From Planctomycetota bacterium (lineage in GTDB: Bacteria; Planctomycetota; Planctomycetia; Pirellulales; Pirellulaceae), in contig JAPLNJ010000871.1 in the NCBI GenBank assembly GCA_026692885.1, positions 1 through 9,677 on the forward strand: DNA of 9,677 nt, read 5' to 3'. Both the position numbers and the translations under genes were made by a program. This document shows, in pieces, positions 6,972-9,677 of this stretch. Below the pieces are notes generated by a model that did no database searches, was not told where the DNA came from, and was given only the letters and a program-made list of their open reading frames with translations. The first letter of the stretch is position 1. Each line of letters opens with the position of its first letter.

Positions 6972-6987
6972 CGGCAGGTCGCTCCTC
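6971..6987 (-). promoter_or_regulatory. Ribosome binding site and ATG of the kinase gene
   Basis: GAGGAG at 6987-6982 stands 10 bases before the ATG at 6971-6969. It begins 14 bases after the stop codon of the upstream gene, which suits translation from a shared transcript. It decides the ATG over the upstream TTG at 7004. Confidence 0.65.
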
Positions 6988-7000
6988 AAAACGGGTGCAG

Positions 7001-9677
7001 TCAATTCCCGACGGCAGGTTCATCCGCGTCGCACGCACGCCGGTAGAGTCGGACTGCCTTGGTCAACAGGCGCCGGGAGCATCGCTGGATGGCAGCATCC
7101 ACTTGGCGTGGCCGCAAGGCGGTGGCGGCAGCGGCGGTCATGCCGGCCGGCAGCCAGCCCACCGCGGCCGAGGTGGCTCGTTCCTCCTCCGGCGACAAGT
7201 CGGACTCGCTCGCGGAGGAACTGCGAACCGGAAGGTGCGTGGTGGCAGGGGTTCCACCTGGTTCCTGCGGATCGGGCACGAGTTTCGCGCCTCGACCACC
7301 GGAACTGTCGAGCCGGCTCTGCGGCGGCGGCCCGGGCAACCCAGGAATCTGTGGTTCCACGGAATCGCCGTGCTCTACCGCTCGGTCCCCGTGGCCAGCC
7401 GACGGCGCCGGCTTCCGCACCGCCGCATCCGTCCGCTCGAACGGCTTCCCGTCGCGGATGAACACTTCCATGACGAGACGCTTCTCCAACACTCTCCCCT
7501 CAGCGGCCTCGACCAATTGGATGCGATACAGGCCATCCGGCAATCGCGCAAACAACCTTGCCGGATCGCGCAGCACCCGAACCGGCAGCCGCAGGACCGT
7601 CGTTTCTTTGAAATTCCCGCGATCGTCGAACGGCGCCAAAGCCTCGACCTCTACACGGCGTTCCGCATCCGTCGCCGTTTCGCCGCCTACGGTAATGCTC
7701 TCCAGCGGCGGCGAGAGCAACGGCGGTGGCGTCCGCACAGCCGCAGGCGGCTCCAAGGGCGGCAGCGCCAACGTAGGCAGCTGACGAATGGTTGTCTGCT
7801 TGATGGCCTGAGATGCCGCCACAAATCCCCTGCTCTGCAGGACGACATTATGGTCGGCCACAGCCAGACCCAAAGCCGGATTCTGTTGATTGTAGAAGAT
7901 CTGATACGGCTCCCCGCCGAGGTTATAGGTGGCATTCTGAGGCAGTCTGTCGAATTGTCCTTGCACGTCTTGGGCCACAACAAGAACAAATCGAGCTTCA
8001 ACAACGTTGGGTTTAAAAGCCAGGCTCGCGTTCAGGCTAGGCCCGTTCAGGCTAGGCCCGTTCAAGGCCACGGTGCCAGTCAGGACCACGGTGCCAGTCA
8101 CGACCAGTTGATCGTAGCCGGAGTCAGGCGATGGTCCGTTGATCTGGGCGGTGAATTTCGACCCCGGTTGAAACACGACGCCTTGTTGGATCGTGAGCGT
8201 TCCGACGGTGCCGGGTGCACCGGCGTCGATGGTGCCGCCGCTGTTGACCGTGACGAGGCCCTGGATGGTGCCCGTGCCACCCAATGTGCCGCCCTGGTTG
8301 ACGACGACCACACCAATCCCCGTGCCGGACCCGGACCCGAGCGGATTGTTTACCAGCAGTGTGCCGCCGTCGACGTACCAATTGACGGCGGCGAGGCTCG
8401 CACTCCACAACGTCAGTGTGCCCGATCCCTGCTTGGTAACCGTGCCGCTGCCGCTGCCGCTGCCGCTGTCGCTAACCAGCTGATAGACTTCCACGTTCCC
8501 GTCCCCTGCATTCAACACGGTGTTCGAGGTCACGTTGAGTGCATCGCCGTACGTCTGATTACCGACGGTCGTCACGGCTAGCGAACTCAGGATGGTGGTA
8601 CCGCCCAGATTCGTCCGCAGGCTCAACAGCGGCAGGTTGCTGCCCACTGTCCCCTTGAACGTCGTCACGCCCGAAGTATCCACCAGCAAATCTGTCCTCC
8701 CGTCCACGCTGCTGTAAAAGGTGATGGGGGCGCTATTTTTGGCGGACAGCGTCGTCTTCGGCCCGGCCAACGTCACGGCGCCCGTATACACCTGCGCTCC
8801 GGTAGTCGTGACGGCCCCGCCGTTGATTGCCGTCATTCCACCCCCGCTCGCGGTGACGCTGACCAGCAGCACGCGGTGGCCCACTTCCCCGCCGAATACG
8901 ATTTCACCTGCGGTACTCACCTCCAGGGCCGAGGCCCCGTCGACCGTGGTGCTAAAGCTGATGACGGCGCTGCCAGTCGAAGACAGCGTGGTATTCGGCC
9001 CCGCCAAAGTCACCGCGTCCTGATAGACCTGCGTCCCCGCGGTCGCGACTCCCTTACCGTTGATCGCCGTCGTCCCACCCGCGTCCGTCGTCAAGCTGGC
9101 CAACGCCTTGATGCCGCCCACCGCGCCGCTGAAGCTCGTGGCCCCGCTGCTGTTGGCCGTCAGGCCAGGCCCGCCAGCTGTGGTCGCGTCCACCGTGCCG
9201 CCGAACGAGATCGCTCCGCTGCCCGTGCTGACCGTGCTGGTCCCCGCCAGCACCGTCGCCTGACTCACGGTGAACAGGCTATTGGCTGCTGTGTACGTCC
9301 CGTTCAGTGTGACCGTGGTGTCCCCATAGCTCTGGCCGCCCGTGGTCGTCACGCTCTGCAACGAGGCGGTGCCCCCCGCGTCCGTGGTCAGGCTCAGCAA
9401 CTCCGCTGTGTCGCCCACCGCGCCGCCCAACGTCGTCACCCCGCCGGCGTTCACCAACAGCGTGTGCGTGTCGGCCGTGCTGTCGTTCACCGTCTTCCCG
9501 AAGCTCACCGTGGTCCCCGCGACCGTGGTGTTGGCGCCCAGCTTCACGTCGTCCTGGAAATCCACCGTGGTCGCGTTGACCATCCCGCCGTTGACCGCCG
9601 TCGTGCCCTGCGCGTCGGTGGTCAGGCTCAGCAGCTTGGCCGTCTCGCCCACCGCGCCGCCCAACGTCGTCACCCCG
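7001..9677 (-). CDS. Repetitive beta-rich surface protein, haemagglutinin/autotransporter-like, 5' end missing
   Basis: The frame is open to the window edge, so the N-terminus, including any signal peptide, is outside. About 405 residues of repeats come first: five units of 78-99 residues with the signatures LLSLTTDAGGTTAING, VTTTGAQVY and AVTLAGP.TTL. Next is a stretch with GSGTLTL, GGTLLVNNPLGSGSG and GGTLGGTGTIQG. This fits the autotransporter-associated beta strand repeat, ends near 8130, and together with the units suggests a right-handed beta helix. A Pro-rich linker (7697-7774) and a small domain with LPDGLYRIQLVEA and VMEVFIRDGKPFE follow. The C-terminal ~60 residues are Ala/Arg-rich and helical. 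No autotransporter beta barrel, LPXTG or PEP-CTERM is seen, so export and anchoring are unclear. The protein is poor in Cys and rich in Thr/Gly/Val, as exported stalk proteins are. The TGA at 7001-7003 is 29 bases before the kinase ATG, suggesting an operon. Confidence 0.8.
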   Translation of the reverse strand, partial: GVTTLGGAVGETAKLLSLTTDAQGTTAVNGGMVNATTVDFQDDVKLGANTTVAGTTVSFGKTVNDSTADTHTLLVNAGGVTTLGGAVGDTAELLSLTTDAGGTASLQSVTTTGGQSYGDTTVTLNGTYTAANSLFTVSQATVLAGTSTVSTGSGAISFGGTVDATTAGGPGLTANSSGATSFSGAVGGIKALASLTTDAGGTTAINGKGVATAGTQVYQDAVTLAGPNTTLSSTGSAVISFSTTVDGASALEVSTAGEIVFGGEVGHRVLLVSVTASGGGMTAINGGAVTTTGAQVYTGAVTLAGPKTTLSAKNSAPITFYSSVDGRTDLLVDTSGVTTFKGTVGSNLPLLSLRTNLGGTTILSSLAVTTVGNQTYGDALNVTSNTVLNAGDGNVEVYQLVSDSGSGSGSGTVTKQGSGTLTLWSASLAAVNWYVDGGTLLVNNPLGSGSGTGIGVVVVNQGGTLGGTGTIQGLVTVNSGGTIDAGAPGTVGTLTIQQGVVFQPGSKFTAQINGPSPDSGYDQLVVTGTVVLTGTVALNGPSLNGPSLNASLAFKPNVVEARFVLVVAQDVQGQFDRLPQNATYNLGGEPYQIFYNQQNPALGLAVADHNVVLQSRGFVAASQAIKQTTIRQLPTLALPPLEPPAAVRTPPPLLSPPLESITVGGETATDAERRVEVEALAPFDDRGNFKETTVLRLPVRVLRDPARLFARLPDGLYRIQLVEAAEGRVLEKRLVMEVFIRDGKPFERTDAAVRKPAPSAGHGDRAVEHGDSVEPQIPGLPGPPPQSRLDSSGGRGAKLVPDPQEPGGTPATTHLPVRSSSASESDLSPEEERATSAAVGWLPAGMTAAAATALRPRQVDAAIQRCSRRLLTKAVRLYRRACDADEPAVGN
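8030..8059 (-). repeat. 15-bp tandem duplication in the surface-protein gene
   Basis: GTTCAGGCTAGGCCC occurs at 8030-8044 and again, identical, at 8045-8059; a partial third copy starts at 8060. It codes two NGPSL pentapeptides in a row and keeps the frame. Identity suggests recent slippage. Confidence 0.9.
8068..8103 (-). repeat. 18-bp tandem duplication in the surface-protein gene
   Basis: CCACGGTGCCAGTCA is repeated at 8068-8082 and 8086-8100, with GGA or CGA after each. It codes TGTVVL-TGTVAL, two successive beta strands. The 15-bp duplication lies eight bases away. Confidence 0.85.
8444..8473 (-). repeat. Hexanucleotide tandem repeat coding Gly-Ser
   Basis: GCCGCT (plus-strand reading) occurs four times at 8444-8467, with a fifth copy, GTCGCT, at 8468-8473. 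It codes SGSGSGSG at the join between the last long repeat unit and the autotransporter-type strand repeat. It is a likely length-variable linker. Confidence 0.9.
8459..9673 (-). repeat. Five tandem 78-99-residue protein repeat units
   Basis: Units start at about 9673, 9439, 9142, 8905 and 8668, with lengths 78, 99, 79, 79 and about 70 residues. Each opens with a VTTLGGAVG- or VTTFKGTVG-like strand followed by LLSLTTDAGGT. At DNA level the first two units share a 33-base identical block (9645-9677 and 9411-9443), exactly 234 bases apart. Unit 2 carries about 20 extra residues. The array probably continues past the window. Confidence 0.85.

Noticed and set aside
7001..7500. C-terminal autotransporter beta barrel
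   Set aside because: The region is Pro-, Ala- and Arg-rich and lacks the alternating strands and terminal aromatic residue of a barrel.
6995..8581. 528-codon open frame on the plus strand
   Set aside because: It is antisense to the surface-protein gene; its translation is Arg/His-rich and patternless.

Overview
The window looks like chromosomal DNA of a planctomycete, probably of the Pirellula/Rhodopirellula type. Three things point there: a Ser/Thr kinase whose DFG motif reads DWG, fused (apart from one frame break) to a very long WD40 array; a neighbouring surface protein built from repeated beta-strand units; and an intergenic region full of short palindromes of the kind I associate with planctomycete genomes. 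The taxon is an inference from gene style; there is no marker gene in the window.

Layout. Bases 2-1510 (+) hold the 3' part of a gene for a von Willebrand factor A (VWA) protein whose start lies before the window. Bases 1511-1852 are non-coding and lie between two convergent genes. They hold four related small hairpins inside a larger inverted repeat, then a long inverted repeat with 21-bp perfect arms. Bases 1853-6971 (-) encode one large protein in two reading frames. The N-terminal part has a zinc ribbon, a Pro/Gly-rich linker, a Hanks-type kinase domain, a helical TPR-like stretch and the beginning of a coiled coil. The C-terminal part has the rest of the coiled coil and 21 WD40 repeats. 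The two halves join at about 5215-5240, where a one-base forward shift (or a two-base loss) is needed to keep the protein intact. Bases 7001-9677 (-) hold the 3' part of a gene for a repetitive beta-rich, haemagglutinin/autotransporter-like surface protein. It has five units of about 78-99 residues, an autotransporter-associated strand repeat, a Pro-rich linker and a C-terminal domain I do not recognise. Its start is beyond the window.

The surface protein and the kinase lie on the same strand with 29 bases between stop and ATG, so they are probably cotranscribed. A link between the surface protein, a cytoplasmic kinase-propeller protein and the VWA protein is possible but rests only on gene order. 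The points most worth checking are the frame break in the kinase-WD40 gene, the 21 = 3 x 7 blade count with no membrane anchor, and the nested palindrome cluster between the convergent genes. I see no RNA genes, CRISPR array, insertion sequence or phage gene.
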